DNA of 64,000 bases from Agrobacterium leguminum (GCF_015704895.1 NZ_JADQWB010000019.1:51109-115108), one strand, 5' to 3'; positions 42,309 through 52,451 are shown, counted from the stretch's first letter. The notes: generated by a model not told the origin, from the sequence alone. Program-made: numbers and translations.

Positions 42309-43214
42309 CGCCTGACCGCGGCGCGCACCGTTGCCGCCGATATTGCGGCGGATGATCTGCCGGACCTTGTATTTCATCAGCGCGGCATTCACCTCAGCTC
42401 CCAGCATGAAGATGACGCCGACCATATAAAGAAACACCAGTACCACCATCACCGAAGCGAGACCGGCATAGGTGGCGGCATAATTGGCGAAGGTGGAGAG
42501 ATAATAAGCGAAGATGGCCGCACCGATGACCCAGAAGATCATCGTCAGGAGAATGCCCGGCCAGACATCCCAGATGCGGCGCTTGCCGGCCGGAAGCCAC
42601 AGATGCGCCGCCACCAGTCCCGCCGTCAGCACGACGATGGTGCCATAAAGACCGAGGCTGGAGATGGTGTTCAGCACATCCGTCAGCCACGGAAACCGCT
42701 GCTCGGCAAAAGATGTGGCGACCGGCACGGCAACCAGCACGATGCTGATGCCGGCAAAGACCACGACGGCGATCAGCACATAAAGCAGGCTGAGCAGGCG
42801 GGTGACATACCACCAGCGCGTTTCGGTGACACGATAGGCGCGGTTCAATGAAATGCGCAGCGCCTCGACACCATTGGACGCAAAATAGGCGGCCGCCAGC
42901 ACCGAAATCGTCAGCAGCCCGCCGCGCGGAATGGTCAGCACCTGCTGCACCTGCGCCGCCAGCGGCCCGGCAATCGCCTCCGGCCAGGTGTCGAAAATAA
43001 GATGCACCGCCGTTTCGGAAAACTGATCCGCCCCCAGAAAGCCGGCGAGGGCCGTGCCGAAGATCAGGAATGGAAACAGGGCCAGCAGGATCGACAGCGC
43101 CATATGGCTCGCCATCGCCCAGCCGTCATCCTCGGCGAAATGGGAATAGGCATCGAAGGCAACCTTGCCTGCCAGGCGCACTGCGGCAACCATGTCACCT
43201 CCATTCATCGGCAT
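42276..43214 (-). CDS. YihY/BrkB-family membrane protein
   Basis: A 312-residue inner membrane protein with six or so helices. Family features include ALSILLALFPFLIFGTALAG near the start, YFASNGVEALRISLNRAY in the middle, and the YAATYAGLASVMVVLVFLYM segment. Members were once called ribonuclease BN, which is wrong; the function is unknown, with transport or envelope roles suggested. Convergent overlap of 33 bases with gluQ. Confidence 0.88.
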   Translation of the reverse strand: MPMNGGDMVAAVRLAGKVAFDAYSHFAEDDGWAMASHMALSILLALFPFLIFGTALAGFLGADQFSETAVHLIFDTWPEAIAGPLAAQVQQVLTIPRGGLLTISVLAAAYFASNGVEALRISLNRAYRVTETRWWYVTRLLSLLYVLIAVVVFAGISIVLVAVPVATSFAEQRFPWLTDVLNTISSLGLYGTIVVLTAGLVAAHLWLPAGKRRIWDVWPGILLTMIFWVIGAAIFAYYLSTFANYAATYAGLASVMVVLVFLYMVGVIFMLGAEVNAALMKYKVRQIIRRNIGGNGARRGQALEEPDKPADI

Positions 43215-43372
43215 TTCATTTGTAACTTCGAGCCGAATATGGGAAATCAGCTTCGCTTTGTACAGCGCGCAAGCTGGCCTTTCGGTTCCAGAAGGGCACG
43301 GATTTCGCGCGATAGGATTTTAACGGGCCGGGCAATCGGGCCAGAGCAACAGTCGGTTTCCCGGAGCGGCAA

Positions 43373-44206
43373 ATGTCTGAAAAACCCGTCATCATCATCA
43401 CCGGATGCTCCTCGGGCATCGGCGCCCATTGCGCCGGCGCGCTCCACCGGGACGGCTGGCGGGTTTTCGCCACCGTGCGGCGCATCGCCGACATGGCGGC
43501 GCTTGAGAACCAGGGCATCGAGACCCTGATCATGGACTATACCAAGCCGGAAACCATCGCCGCGCTGGTGGACACCGTCGCAGCCCGGACCGGCGGCCGC
43601 ATCGATGCGCTTTTCAACAACGGCGCCTATGGCCAGCCGGGCGCGGTGGAGGATTTGCCCGTCGAAGCGCTGCGGGCACAGTTCGAAACCAATGTCTTCG
43701 GCTGGCACGATCTGACGCGGCGGGTCATTCCCTTCATGCGCGCCCGGGGTGCGGGGCGCATCGTGCATTGCTCCTCCATCCTCGGCCTTGTGCCTTATCG
43801 TTATCGCGGCGCTTACACCGCATCGAAATTCGCCCTCGAGGGGCTGGGCGTCACGCTGCGCATGGAGCTTCAGGGCAGCGGCATCCATGTCAGCCTGATC
43901 GAACCGGGGCCGATCACCTCCAAATTCACCGCGACGGCGCTTGCCCATATCAACGAGCACATCGATCTCGAAAATTCCGCCCATGCGGCGGAATATAAAC
44001 GCCAGTTGGCGCGTATGGATGGTTCCGGCCCCGTCAACCGCCACAAGCTCGGCCCGGACGCCGTTTATGCCGTGTTGAAACATGCCCTGACTGCCAAAAG
44101 GCCGAAACCGCATTATCCCGTTACCGTGCCGGCCAAACAGGGGCTTGTGCTGAAACGGCTCTTGCCTGCCGGACTTTTCTATCGTCTGCTGCGCAGATTC
44201 GATTGA
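43373..44206 (+). CDS. short-chain dehydrogenase/reductase
   Basis: A 277-residue classical SDR. The NAD(P)-binding motif is TGCSSGIG at residues 10-17, with an NNGAYG strand motif in place of NNAG. The active-site Ser and YxxxK are in CSSILGLV and YTASKFALEG. Substrate is unknown; the sequence style is near 17-beta-HSD/retinol-type SDRs. It sits before a small membrane protein and the adenosyltransferase on the same strand (16 bases), so co-transcription is likely. Confidence 0.88.
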   Translation: MSEKPVIIITGCSSGIGAHCAGALHRDGWRVFATVRRIADMAALENQGIETLIMDYTKPETIAALVDTVAARTGGRIDALFNNGAYGQPGAVEDLPVEALRAQFETNVFGWHDLTRRVIPFMRARGAGRIVHCSSILGLVPYRYRGAYTASKFALEGLGVTLRMELQGSGIHVSLIEPGPITSKFTATALAHINEHIDLENSAHAAEYKRQLARMDGSGPVNRHKLGPDAVYAVLKHALTAKRPKPHYPVTVPAKQGLVLKRLLPAGLFYRLLRRFD

Positions 44207-44222
44207 GGAGGAGTAATACCGC

Positions 44223-44420
44223 ATGTCCGGCTTCACCACCGTTCTGGCCCTTATCGTCATGGGCCTCGTCGTCATCGTGCTGATACGCGGCCTCTTCAAC
44301 ATGCTGAAGGGACAGGACGCCAACCGCTCCAACAAGCTGATGCAGCTTCGCCTGCTTTTGCAGGCTGTGGCGATTGTGCTGATCATGTTCACCCTCTGGC
44401 TCACCGGCGGTGGCCGCTGA
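44223..44420 (+). CDS. small two-helix protein, HIG1/twin-transmembrane type
   Basis: A 65-residue inner membrane protein with two hydrophobic segments (VLALIVMGLVVIVLIRGLF and LLLQAVAIVLIMFTLW) joined by a polar loop containing NRSNKLMQLR. The loop resembles the HIG1-domain signature of cytochrome-oxidase assembly factors, which alphaproteobacteria also carry as twin-TM proteins. It ends one base before the adenosyltransferase start. Confidence 0.8.
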   Translation: MSGFTTVLALIVMGLVVIVLIRGLFNMLKGQDANRSNKLMQLRLLLQAVAIVLIMFTLWLTGGGR

Positions 44421-44421
44421 C

Positions 44422-45000
44422 ATGGTGAAGCTGAACAAGATCTATACCCGTACCGGCGACAAGGGCACCACGGCGCTGGTTTCCGGCCCGCGCCGCCTGA
44501 AGCACGATCTTCGCGTCGAGGCCTATGGCACGGTGGACGAGACCAATTCGGCCATCGGCGTCGCGCGGCTTCATACGGGTGGGATGGAAAAGCTGGATGC
44601 CATGCTTTTCCGCATCCAGAACGATCTTTTCGATCTCGGCGCCGATCTCGCCACGCCGGACAGCGGCGAACCGCTTTCCTATGAGCCGCTACGCATCGTC
44701 GAAAGCCAGGTCACACGGCTGGAAAACGAAATCGACGATCTCAATGCCGCCCTTGAACCGCTGACCTCTTTCGTGCTGCCGGGCGGCCGTGCGGCGGCGG
44801 CCAGCCTGCATATGGCGCGCACCGTCTGCCGGCGCGCGGAAAGACTGATGGTGGAACTCTCCGTCACTGAGAATGAGATCGTCAGCCCGGCGGCGCTGAA
44901 ATATGCCAATCGCCTGTCCGACTTCCTGTTCGTCGCCGCCCGCTTCGCCAATGATGCGGGCAAGGCCGATATATTGTGGGTTCCCGGCAAGAACCGCTAA
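44422..45000 (+). CDS. cobO: PduO-type cob(I)alamin adenosyltransferase
   Basis: A 192-residue ATP:cob(I)alamin adenosyltransferase that makes coenzyme B12. The N-terminal IYTRTGDKGTTAL motif binds ATP, VEAYGTVDETNSAIG follows, and the C-terminal RRAERLMVELS and YANRLSDFLFVAAR motifs are present. This is the PduO/MMAB type and not the CobA/BtuR type, so the usual symbol varies (cobO or pduO). It supplies the cofactor for methylmalonyl-CoA mutase, whose gene is about 11 kb away. ATG 44422 is preferred over the in-frame GTG at 44410. Confidence 0.9.
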   Translation: MVKLNKIYTRTGDKGTTALVSGPRRLKHDLRVEAYGTVDETNSAIGVARLHTGGMEKLDAMLFRIQNDLFDLGADLATPDSGEPLSYEPLRIVESQVTRLENEIDDLNAALEPLTSFVLPGGRAAAASLHMARTVCRRAERLMVELSVTENEIVSPAALKYANRLSDFLFVAARFANDAGKADILWVPGKNR

Positions 45001-45032
45001 AGCGTTTCAATGACGCAACCAAAGGGCGTTCG

Positions 45033-45806
45033 ATGTTCATACCGCTGCACGATGCGAATTCCCTCAAACATATCCGGCTGCAATATGTCACCATCGGCCT
45101 GATCGTGGTCAATGTGCTGGTCTGGCTGTTTACCGGGGTGCTGGCCAGCGACACCCAGGCCAATGCCGCTGCCCTCGGCCTCGGTTTCATTCCGGCAGTG
45201 GTGTTCGACTACGCCTATCTGGAACCCGCCCTGCAGATCGTGCCCGATGACCTGACCGTTGTCACCTATGCCTTCCTGCATCTCGATTTCTGGCATCTGG
45301 CCGGCAACATGCTGTTTCTCTGGGTCTTCGGCGACAATGTCGAGGACGCGCTCGGCCATTTCCGTTTCCTGATCTTCTACATCGCCTGCGCCATCGCCGG
45401 CGCGCTGTTTCACGGTTTCGTCGCCCCCACCTCGGAGGGGCCGCTGATCGGCGCTTCGGGTGCGGTTTCCGGCGTCGTCGCGGCCTATTTCCTGCTGCAT
45501 CCCAGGGTGCGCGTCTGGGTGCTGGTTCTCATGCGCATTCCGCTTCCTTTGCCCGCCTTCATTCCGCTGGCGCTGTGGATCGGCCAGCAGTTCCTGATGC
45601 TGGCGCTCGGGCTCGAGGAAAACGTTTCCTGGGGCGCGCATGTGGGCGGCATCATGGCGGGCGCAATCATGGTGATCTTCATGCGCAGGCGGGGCGTTCC
45701 CCTGTTTGACCGCACCATTGTTCCGCCGAGGGCGGCACAGTTCAAGAATCCGTCGCAAACGGCGGGGTTGTCGCAAATCGAACGGGGCTATGACGGGAGC
45801 AGATGA
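45033..45806 (+). CDS. rhomboid-family intramembrane serine protease
   Basis: A 257-residue polytopic membrane protein. The catalytic dyad is visible: GASGAVSGV with the Ser, and a late HVGGIMAG with the His. A HLDFWHLAGNMLFLWVFGDN motif lies on the preceding helix and loop. Rhomboids cut substrates within the membrane. ATG 45033 is chosen over 44976, which overlaps the adenosyltransferase. The last 40 residues are soluble. Substrate unknown. Confidence 0.9.
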   Translation: MFIPLHDANSLKHIRLQYVTIGLIVVNVLVWLFTGVLASDTQANAAALGLGFIPAVVFDYAYLEPALQIVPDDLTVVTYAFLHLDFWHLAGNMLFLWVFGDNVEDALGHFRFLIFYIACAIAGALFHGFVAPTSEGPLIGASGAVSGVVAAYFLLHPRVRVWVLVLMRIPLPLPAFIPLALWIGQQFLMLALGLEENVSWGAHVGGIMAGAIMVIFMRRRGVPLFDRTIVPPRAAQFKNPSQTAGLSQIERGYDGSR

Positions 45807-45829
45807 GCTCTTGCGAAAGAGATAGAGTA

Positions 45830-45864
45830 TTTACGTGAACGTCAACGTAAGATATGCCTTACGT
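45830..45864. promoter_or_regulatory. LiuR-like box and flanking inverted repeat upstream of etfB
   Basis: TTTACGTGAACGTCAA at 45830-45845 resembles the MerR-family LiuR operator pattern of paired ACGT blocks. ACGTAAG at 45845-45851 and CTTACGT at 45858-45864 form an adjoining perfect 7-bp inverted repeat. The site lies about 130 bases before etfB; LiuR-type regulators control branched-chain amino acid and acyl-CoA oxidation, including ETF genes in related bacteria. Confidence 0.55.
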
Positions 45865-45990
45865 GCATGTGATAATGAAGATTGCTCCGTTGTAATTGCG
45901 GGAAAAATGCTTATCCATGTCGCCAACCTGTTTTTGGAGGTCCGCGCGGTCAACTGGCCAAAGCGGACAGGAGTTTGAGGAAAGCCGCCG

Positions 45991-46737
45991 ATGAAGATCC
46001 TTGTCCCCGTCAAACGAGTCGTCGATTACAACGTTAAGATCCGCGTAAAATCGGATGGTTCGGGCGTCGAGCTTGCGAATGTGAAGATGTCGATGAACCC
46101 GTTCGACGAAATCTCGGTGGAAGAGGCGCTGCGCCTGAAGGAAGCCGGCAAGGCCGAAGAGGTTGTGGTCGTCTCCATCGGCCCGGCCAAGGCGGAAGAG
46201 ACGCTGCGCACCGCGCTCGCCATGGGCGCCGACCGCGCCATTCTGATCGAGACCGACGAAACGGTCGAGCCGCTGGCCGTCGCCAAGCTTCTGAAGGGCG
46301 TTGCCGAGGCTGAGCAGCCCGGCCTCGTGATCGTCGGCAAGCAGGCAATCGATGACGATTCGAACCAGACGGGCCAGATGCTGGCCGCCCTTCTCGGCTG
46401 GGGCCAGGGCACCTTCGCCTCCAAGGTCGTACCGTCCGACGGCAAGGTCGCAGTCACCCGTGAAGTCGATGGCGGTCTGCAGACGGTTGAGCTGAAGCTT
46501 CCCGCCGTCGTCACCACCGATCTTCGTCTCAATGAGCCGCGTTATGCTTCGCTGCCGAACATCATGAAGGCGAAGAAGAAGCCGCTCGACAAGAAGGCGC
46601 CGGCCGATTTCGGCGTCGATGTTTCGCCGCGCCTGAAGGTGCTGAAGACCGAAGAACCGGCAGGCCGCAAGGCCGGTATCAAGGTCGGCTCGGTTGCCGA
46701 GCTGGTCGAAAAGCTCAAAGCCGACGGCGTCCTCTAA
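45991..46737 (+). CDS. etfB: electron transfer flavoprotein beta subunit
   Basis: A 248-residue subunit that binds AMP and, with EtfA, accepts electrons from acyl-CoA dehydrogenases and hands them to ETF-quinone oxidoreductase. It begins [20 protein letters not shown] and contains [20 protein letters not shown], the ETF-beta signature, and [19 protein letters not shown], as expected. First gene of the etfB-etfA-hbdA set; a possible regulatory box lies upstream. Confidence 0.95.
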   Translation: MKILVPVKRVVDYNVKIRVKSDGSGVELANVKMSMNPFDEISVEEALRLKEAGKAEEVVVVSIGPAKAEETLRTALAMGADRAILIETDETVEPLAVAKLLKGVAEAEQPGLVIVGKQAIDDDSNQTGQMLAALLGWGQGTFASKVVPSDGKVAVTREVDGGLQTVELKLPAVVTTDLRLNEPRYASLPNIMKAKKKPLDKKAPADFGVDVSPRLKVLKTEEPAGRKAGIKVGSVAELVEKLKADGVL

Positions 46738-46762
46738 GGTTTCGGAAAAGGGAGATATTCTC

Positions 46763-47692
46763 ATGGCCATTCTTCTTCTGGCAGAACACGACAACGCAAC
46801 CCTTTCCGACCTGACGGGCAAGACGCTGACGGCGGCAACGCAAATCGGCGGCGACGTCCATGTACTGGTCGCCGGCACCAATGCAAAGGGCGCGGCTGAC
46901 GCAGCAGCGAAACTCTCCGGCGTATCCAAGGTGCTGCTCGCCGACGACGCGTCCTATGCCAATGCGCTGGCAGAACCGCTGGCGGCGCTGATCGTTTCGC
47001 TTGCGCCTTCCTATGACGTCATCATTGCGCCGGCGACCGCCTCGGCCAAGAACGTGACGCCGCGCGTTGCGGCGCTTCTCGATGTGGCGCAGGTCTCGGA
47101 AATCATCGAGGTCGTCAGCCCTGACACCTTCAAGCGGCCGATCTATGCCGGCAACGCCATCCAGACGGTGCAGGCGACCGATGCGAAGAAGGTCATCACC
47201 GTGCGTCCGACCGCCTTTGCGGCGGCGGCTGAAGGCGGCTCGGCAGCGGTTGAAACCATTGGCGCTGCTGCAAACCCTGGCCTTTCCAGCTTCGTTTCCG
47301 ATGCGCTGGCGTCGTCCGACCGTCCGGAGCTGACGTCGGCCAAGATCATCATCTCGGGTGGCCGCGCGCTCGGTTCGTCGGAGAAGTTCAAGGAAGTCAT
47401 CCTTCCCGTCGCAGACAAGCTCGGTGCCGCCGTTGGCGCCAGCCGTGCGGCTGTCGATGCCGGTTATGCACCGAACGACTGGCAGGTGGGCCAGACCGGC
47501 AAGGTGGTTGCGCCGCAGCTTTACATTGCCGCCGGCATCTCGGGCGCCATCCAGCATCTGGCCGGCATGAAGGATTCGAAGGTCATCGTCGCCATCAACA
47601 AGGACGAGGAAGCGCCGATCTTCCAGGTGGCCGACTACGGCCTCGTCGCAGACCTGTTCGAGGCGCTGCCCGAACTCGAAAAATCGCTGTAA
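46763..47692 (+). CDS. etfA: electron transfer flavoprotein alpha subunit
   Basis: A 309-residue FAD-binding subunit. The C-terminal FAD domain has [24 protein letters not shown] and [18 protein letters not shown], with a terminal [19 protein letters not shown] 46763 has GGGAGATATTCTC upstream and starts 25 bases past etfB; the longer frame from 46694 overlaps etfB. A strong terminator hairpin follows 16 bases after the stop, so hbdA may have its own promoter or depend on readthrough. Confidence 0.95.
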   Translation: MAILLLAEHDNATLSDLTGKTLTAATQIGGDVHVLVAGTNAKGAADAAAKLSGVSKVLLADDASYANALAEPLAALIVSLAPSYDVIIAPATASAKNVTPRVAALLDVAQVSEIIEVVSPDTFKRPIYAGNAIQTVQATDAKKVITVRPTAFAAAAEGGSAAVETIGAAANPGLSSFVSDALASSDRPELTSAKIIISGGRALGSSEKFKEVILPVADKLGAAVGASRAAVDAGYAPNDWQVGQTGKVVAPQLYIAAGISGAIQHLAGMKDSKVIVAINKDEEAPIFQVADYGLVADLFEALPELEKSL

Positions 47693-47708
47693 TTTAAGCA
47701 TAAATTGG

Positions 47709-47746
47709 AGGCGGCGCGTTTTTTAAACGCGCCGCCTTCTCTTTTT
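47709..47746 (+). terminator. intrinsic terminator after etfA
   Basis: A perfect 12- to 13-bp GC-rich stem, AGGCGGCGCGTTT at about 47709-47721 and AAACGCGCCGCCT at 47725-47737, followed by a T-rich stretch (TCTCTTTTT). It separates etfBA from hbdA. Confidence 0.85.
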
Positions 47747-47808
47747 CGGCGATATGCGTAACATCGCCGGCAATAACGCAGACAAAATCCCTGAGAGGAG
47801 ACCAGCCT

Positions 47809-48690
47809 ATGACCGCCCCCTTTAAGAACATCGGTGTCATTGGAGCCGGTCAAATGGGATGCGGCATTGCGCATGTCTCCGCCATCGCCGGCTACAAGGT
47901 CCATATCTACGATCTTTCCAAGGAAGGCATCGAGGCCGGTCTTGCCACGATCAACGGCAATCTCGCCCGCCAGGTCACCAATGGCAAGCTTTCGGACGAC
48001 GCCCGCAAGCAGGCGCTGGCGCTGATCAGCGGTTCGACCGACATCAACGATCTGGCGGCCATGGACCTCGTCATCGAGGCCGCGACGGAAAACGAGGAGA
48101 TCAAGCGCAAGATTTATGCGCAGGTCTGCCCGATCCTGAAGCCCGAGGCGCTGCTCGCCACCAATACGTCGTCGCTCTCCATCACCCGGCTCGCCTCCGC
48201 CACCGACCGTCCCGAACAGTTCATGGGCATCCACTTCATGAATCCGGTTCCGGTGATGAAACTGGTGGAACTGGTGCGCGGCATCGCCACCAATGAAAAG
48301 ACCTTCGACGCGGCGAAGGACTACGTGCGGACGCTGGAAAAGGCGATCACCGTTGCCGAGGATTTCCCGGCCTTCATCGTCAACCGCATCCTGCTGCCGA
48401 TGATCAACGAGGCGATCTATACGCTTTATGAAGGCGTCGGCTCGGTGGAAGCCATCGACACCGCCATGCGGCTCGGCGCCAACCACCCGATGGGTCCGCT
48501 GCAGCTTGCCGATTTCATCGGTCTCGACACCTGTTTGTCAATCATGCAGGTGCTGCATGACGGCCTCTCCGACAGCAAATACCGCCCCTGCCCGCTGCTG
48601 GTCAAATATGTCGAGGCCGGCTGGCTCGGCCGCAAATCCGGCCGCGGATTCTACGATTATCGCGGTGAGACGCCGGTTCCGACCCGCTAA
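47809..48690 (+). CDS. hbdA: 3-hydroxybutyryl-CoA dehydrogenase
   Basis: A 293-residue NAD-dependent 3-hydroxyacyl-CoA dehydrogenase. The Rossmann motif is IGAGQMGCGIAHVSA, and the catalytic His follows in FMGIHFMNPVPVMKLVE. The C-terminal helical domain includes DFPAFIVNRILLPMINEA. It oxidises 3-hydroxybutyryl-CoA to acetoacetyl-CoA, for polyhydroxybutyrate or fatty acid turnover. A good AGGAG site precedes the ATG. It is convergent with the DUF4010 gene, six bases away. Confidence 0.94.
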   Translation: MTAPFKNIGVIGAGQMGCGIAHVSAIAGYKVHIYDLSKEGIEAGLATINGNLARQVTNGKLSDDARKQALALISGSTDINDLAAMDLVIEAATENEEIKRKIYAQVCPILKPEALLATNTSSLSITRLASATDRPEQFMGIHFMNPVPVMKLVELVRGIATNEKTFDAAKDYVRTLEKAITVAEDFPAFIVNRILLPMINEAIYTLYEGVGSVEAIDTAMRLGANHPMGPLQLADFIGLDTCLSIMQVLHDGLSDSKYRPCPLLVKYVEAGWLGRKSGRGFYDYRGETPVPTR

Positions 48691-48696
48691 ATCCTG

Positions 48697-49956
48697 TCAG
48701 GCGAGTAGCAGGTAAGTGGCCGTTCCGGCGCAGGCCGCCAGAATGGATGCAATCGCGACCAATCCTCCATAGACCAGCGTTCCGGAAACGACAGCGACGA
48801 AGATGCGCCCGACCGCATTGGCGGCGAGGGCGGCAAGGATCGCTCCTGCGACGATTTCCGGCGACAGGCCTTGCCCATTGGTTCGCAGCGCGCTGAGGAC
48901 CGCGACATCGGCATCGAATATGGCCGACAGCGCCGTCAGGGCGACGAAACCGCCATTGCCGATCCAGGAGAGCAGAGCCGCATTCAGCGTCCTCGTCAGG
49001 GCAAACAGCCCGGCGAAGATGGCAAGGGAAACCAGTTCGAACGGGTTTTTCGTCTTGACCTCCTGACCGTACCGCATGCCCTGCAACCTGATGAGGCCGC
49101 CGCCGCATGCCGCCAGAATGAGCGCCGCCGTCAGCGTCGCGGGTGCGACGAGAGGAAATATGGCAGGCGCAAGGAGAAGGACGATAACAAGAACCCTGAG
49201 CAGTGATACAGTTGCGGCCAGAGCCGCGACGCCGGCAAGGGGCCACGCATTTTCACCACTTTTCGCCTTCTGCCCGAAGCTCGCGGTCACGGCCGTCGAG
49301 GAGACGACCGCACCCGCCAAGCCCGTTACTAGCAGGCCACGGGTCGAACCAAGAAGCCGCACCGCAATATAACCGCAGTAGGAAATCGTGGCGCTCAGCA
49401 CGGTGAACAGCCAGATTTCCCACGGGTTGAAACCGCCCCAGGGATCGATGGTCCGATCCGGAATGATCGACAGGCCGACGGCAGTCATGACGGCAAGCAC
49501 CAGCGCGGAGCGCAGCTCGATCCATGTCAGCCGTTCCAGCAAACGATGGAGAACCTCCCTGCCGGCAAGGAGTGCGGCAAGCGCTGCGCCGCCGGCCGCC
49601 GCCACCTGATATTGCTCGGTGACCGCAAGCCCGCCCAGGGCAAAGACGCAGAACGCCGCGACCACGCCGGTAACGCTGAAATCGTCGTCATGCCGCGCCT
49701 CGCGCAATTTGAACCAGGAAAAACTAAGCGCGAATCCGAAAAAACCCGCCGCAAAGACAAAGGCGCTGTTCTGCTCTTTGGCCAGCGCCCCAAAGACACC
49801 TCCAAGCAATCCCGAAATTCCGTAAGTCCTGATCCCGGCGGTGCGGCTGCCGGCCGGCGCATCGCGTTCCCGCCAGCCCCGCTCAAGGCCGACGAGCAGA
49901 CCGATGGCAAGGGCAAGGCCAAGCCGTGGGATAAGCGACTCCATAGCGGGACCCAT
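48697..49956 (-). CDS. MgtC/DUF4010-family membrane protein
   Basis: A 419-residue polytopic inner membrane protein with twelve or so hydrophobic segments. The N-terminal part shows the MgtC-type motif LAIGLLVGLERGWRERD and TYGISGLLGG; the C-terminal half is the DUF4010 domain with GAVVSSTAVTASFG. The function is unknown; MgtC relatives affect magnesium and phosphate homeostasis. Two in-frame ATGs (49956 and 49944) are possible. Confidence 0.85.
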   Translation of the reverse strand: MGPAMESLIPRLGLALAIGLLVGLERGWRERDAPAGSRTAGIRTYGISGLLGGVFGALAKEQNSAFVFAAGFFGFALSFSWFKLREARHDDDFSVTGVVAAFCVFALGGLAVTEQYQVAAAGGAALAALLAGREVLHRLLERLTWIELRSALVLAVMTAVGLSIIPDRTIDPWGGFNPWEIWLFTVLSATISYCGYIAVRLLGSTRGLLVTGLAGAVVSSTAVTASFGQKAKSGENAWPLAGVAALAATVSLLRVLVIVLLLAPAIFPLVAPATLTAALILAACGGGLIRLQGMRYGQEVKTKNPFELVSLAIFAGLFALTRTLNAALLSWIGNGGFVALTALSAIFDADVAVLSALRTNGQGLSPEIVAGAILAALAANAVGRIFVAVVSGTLVYGGLVAIASILAACAGTATYLLLA

Positions 49957-50046
49957 TTGTGAAGGAAGCCAGGGTCATTATACAAAATGGATGCGGCATT
50001 GTCGCCGATCGCTTCACCGGCTTATGAATGGCAGATCGCCCTTCCG

Positions 50047-50715
50047 CTATTGTCCCTTCACCGCCGAAACCAGCGCTTTGGCGTCCTCGCTGTCCCAGGC
50101 GGCCGGGCCGTTCATGGCGGCGAGCAGGCAGCCGTTTTCATCCATCAGCAGCGTTGCCGGCAGGCCGAAGGCGAGGCCTTCCTTTTTGAGGACGTTGAAG
50201 ACACCCATGGAACTGTCGCGGTAAGACTTCAGCGCGTCGATCTTATAGTCATCCATGAAGGCTTTCGGTTTTTCATCCGCGCCGACATCGATATTGATGG
50301 CCACGACCTCGAAACCATCGTCACCCTTTTCCTTTTCCAGCGCGTTCAGCGCCGGCATCTCTTCCCGGCAGGGCACGCACCAGGTGGCCCAGAGGTTGAG
50401 AAGAACCGCCTTGCCCTTGAGGTCGGCCAGCGTCATCTCCTGCGCCTGCGGCCCCTTGAAGGAGAGTGGGATGATGCGGGGCTTGTCCGCCGCCGACATG
50501 GCCGCCACCTGCCCCTTCAGAAACGGCTTCAGCGAGGCGATGCGGTTTGCCGCACCTTCACATAAACCGGCGTCAGTCACCGCTGCCCCTTGAACCGGGC
50601 TCTCAGACCCAATATGCCTGAACCAGACCGCGCCCGCGCCGCTTAAAACACCGGCAACGGCAGCAATTGCAACCAATCTGGCGGAAGGAAGCCTGAACGG
50701 CCTTTTTTCTGTCAT
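50047..50715 (-). CDS. tlpA: thiol:disulfide interchange protein TlpA
   Basis: A 222-residue periplasmic thioredoxin held by an N-terminal signal anchor ([18 protein letters not shown]). The active site is [13 protein letters not shown]. TlpA reduces the copper-chaperone and CoxB Cys pair in cytochrome oxidase assembly in rhizobia. It is divergent from argH with only 24 bases between the starts, so their promoters overlap or extend into each gene. Confidence 0.92.
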   Translation of the reverse strand: MTEKRPFRLPSARLVAIAAVAGVLSGAGAVWFRHIGSESPVQGAAVTDAGLCEGAANRIASLKPFLKGQVAAMSAADKPRIIPLSFKGPQAQEMTLADLKGKAVLLNLWATWCVPCREEMPALNALEKEKGDDGFEVVAINIDVGADEKPKAFMDDYKIDALKSYRDSSMGVFNVLKKEGLAFGLPATLLMDENGCLLAAMNGPAAWDSEDAKALVSAVKGQ

Positions 50716-50739
50716 CGAATACTCCAGGGCACTGAAAAC

Positions 50740-52140
50740 ATGGCTGACGGCACAGATCAGAAATCCTCCAACCAGATGTGGGGCGGACGTTTCGCTTCCG
50801 GGCCATCAGCCATCATGGAAGAGATAAATGCCTCCATCGGCTTCGACAAGAAGCTTTACGCCCAGGACATCCGCGGCTCTATGGCGCACGCCACCATGCT
50901 GGCGGAAAAAGGCATTATTTCGCAGGAAGATAAAGAGAAGATCGTTCACGGCCTGAACACGATCCTGTCAGAGATCGAATCCGGCAGCTTCGAATTCTCG
51001 CGCAAGCTCGAAGACATCCACATGAACATCGAGGCCCGCCTTGCAACGCTGATCGGCCCCGCCGCCGGCCGCCTGCACACCGCCCGCTCGCGCAACGACC
51101 AGGTGGCGCTCGATTTCCGCCTGTGGGTCAAGGAAGAATTGCAAAAGACTGAGGGCATGTTGACCGCCCTCATCGCCGCCTTCCTAGATCGCGCCGAGGA
51201 AAATGCCGATACGGTTATGCCTGGCTTCACCCATTTGCAGACAGCGCAGCCGGTGACCTTCGGCCATCATTGCATGGCCTATGTGGAAATGTTCGGCCGT
51301 GACCGCGCCCGCGTGCGCCACGCCATCGAGCACATGGACGAAAGCCCGATCGGCGCGGCCGCCCTTGCCGGCACTGGCTATCCCATCGACCGCCACATGA
51401 CGGCGAAGGCACTCGGTTTCCGCGAGCCGACCCGCAATTCCATCGACACCGTCTCCGACCGCGATTTCGCGCTGGAATTCCTGTCTATCGCTTCCATCTG
51501 CGCCACGCATCTGTCGCGCCTCGCCGAAGAAATCGTCATCTGGTCGACGCCGCAATTCGGCTTCATCCGCCTGTCGGATGCCTTCTCCACCGGCTCCTCG
51601 ATCATGCCGCAGAAGAAGAACCCGGACGCCGCCGAACTGGTGCGCGCCAAGACCGGCCGCATCAACGGCTCGCTGATCGCCCTTTTGACAGTGATGAAGG
51701 GCCTGCCGCTCGCCTATTCCAAGGACATGCAGGAAGACAAGGAACAGGTTTTCGATGCTGCCGAGAGCCTGGAACTGGCGATTGCCGCCATGACCGGCAT
51801 GATCCGCGACCTTGAAGTGCGCAAGGACCGTATGCGCGCCGCCGCCGGTTCGGGCTATTCCACCGCCACCGACCTTGCCGACTGGCTGGTGCGCGAAGCG
51901 GGCCTGCCCTTCCGCGATGCCCACCATGTGACCGGCAATGCCGTGGCGCTGGCGGAAAAGAAGGGCTGCGATCTCGCCGATCTTTCGCTTGAGGAATTGC
52001 AGGCCATCCATCCCGGCATCACCAAGGGCGTTTTCGACGTTCTGTCCGTCGAGGCATCGGTTGCCAGCCGCACCAGTTTCGGCGGCACGGCCCCTTCGGA
52101 AGTGAAGAAGCAGATCGCCTGGTGGCGCGGACGCAACTGA
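50740..52140 (+). CDS. argH: argininosuccinate lyase
   Basis: A 466-residue tetrameric enzyme of the fumarase/aspartase fold, splitting argininosuccinate into arginine and fumarate. Signature loops are visible: [30 protein letters not shown] with the catalytic His, and [15 protein letters not shown]. It ends in a terminator and is followed by a small lipoprotein and lysA, a usual rhizobial order. Confidence 0.96.
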   Translation: MADGTDQKSSNQMWGGRFASGPSAIMEEINASIGFDKKLYAQDIRGSMAHATMLAEKGIISQEDKEKIVHGLNTILSEIESGSFEFSRKLEDIHMNIEARLATLIGPAAGRLHTARSRNDQVALDFRLWVKEELQKTEGMLTALIAAFLDRAEENADTVMPGFTHLQTAQPVTFGHHCMAYVEMFGRDRARVRHAIEHMDESPIGAAALAGTGYPIDRHMTAKALGFREPTRNSIDTVSDRDFALEFLSIASICATHLSRLAEEIVIWSTPQFGFIRLSDAFSTGSSIMPQKKNPDAAELVRAKTGRINGSLIALLTVMKGLPLAYSKDMQEDKEQVFDAAESLELAIAAMTGMIRDLEVRKDRMRAAAGSGYSTATDLADWLVREAGLPFRDAHHVTGNAVALAEKKGCDLADLSLEELQAIHPGITKGVFDVLSVEASVASRTSFGGTAPSEVKKQIAWWRGRN

Positions 52141-52168
52141 TAAAATCGCGTTACGCTGCGATCACAAG

Positions 52169-52196
52169 AAACAGGGTGCACAAGCGCCCTGTTTTT
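52169..52196 (+). terminator. intrinsic terminator after argH
   Basis: AAACAGGG at 52169-52176 and CCCTGTTT at 52187-52194 form an 8-bp stem with a 10-base loop and a run of five T, immediately upstream of the lipoprotein gene. Confidence 0.8.
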
Positions 52197-52234
52197 CGTT
52201 ATCAGAGAGGCACATATTTCCTTTGGACAGGCCC

Positions 52235-52438
52235 ATGCTTTCAAAAACCGCGCGCAAACTTATCGTTCCCATCGGCATGACGCTCGCCGTCAGCCTTGTT
52301 CTCAGCGCCTGCGGGCGTAAGGGTGACATCGACCCGCCGAGCACGCCGGTCGAAATGCGCAACAAGCGCAATGCCGACGGAACGGAGACAAAGCCGGCGA
52401 CGGCGGAACGGCCGTTCATCCTCGACAAGCTTCTCTGA
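52235..52438 (+). CDS. lptM: small LptM-like lipoprotein
   Basis: A 67-residue lipoprotein. ATG 52235 is preferred over the TTG at 52223. The N-terminus is basic and hydrophobic, then the lipobox LSAC gives a Cys followed by GRKGDIDPP, the LptM (YifL) type, which helps LptD form its disulfides in the outer membrane LPS export complex. The rest is a polar tail. It lies between argH and lysA as in other proteobacteria, 13 bases before lysA. Confidence 0.8.
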   Translation: MLSKTARKLIVPIGMTLAVSLVLSACGRKGDIDPPSTPVEMRNKRNADGTETKPATAERPFILDKLL

Positions 52439-52451
52439 CGGATAAAAGCCT

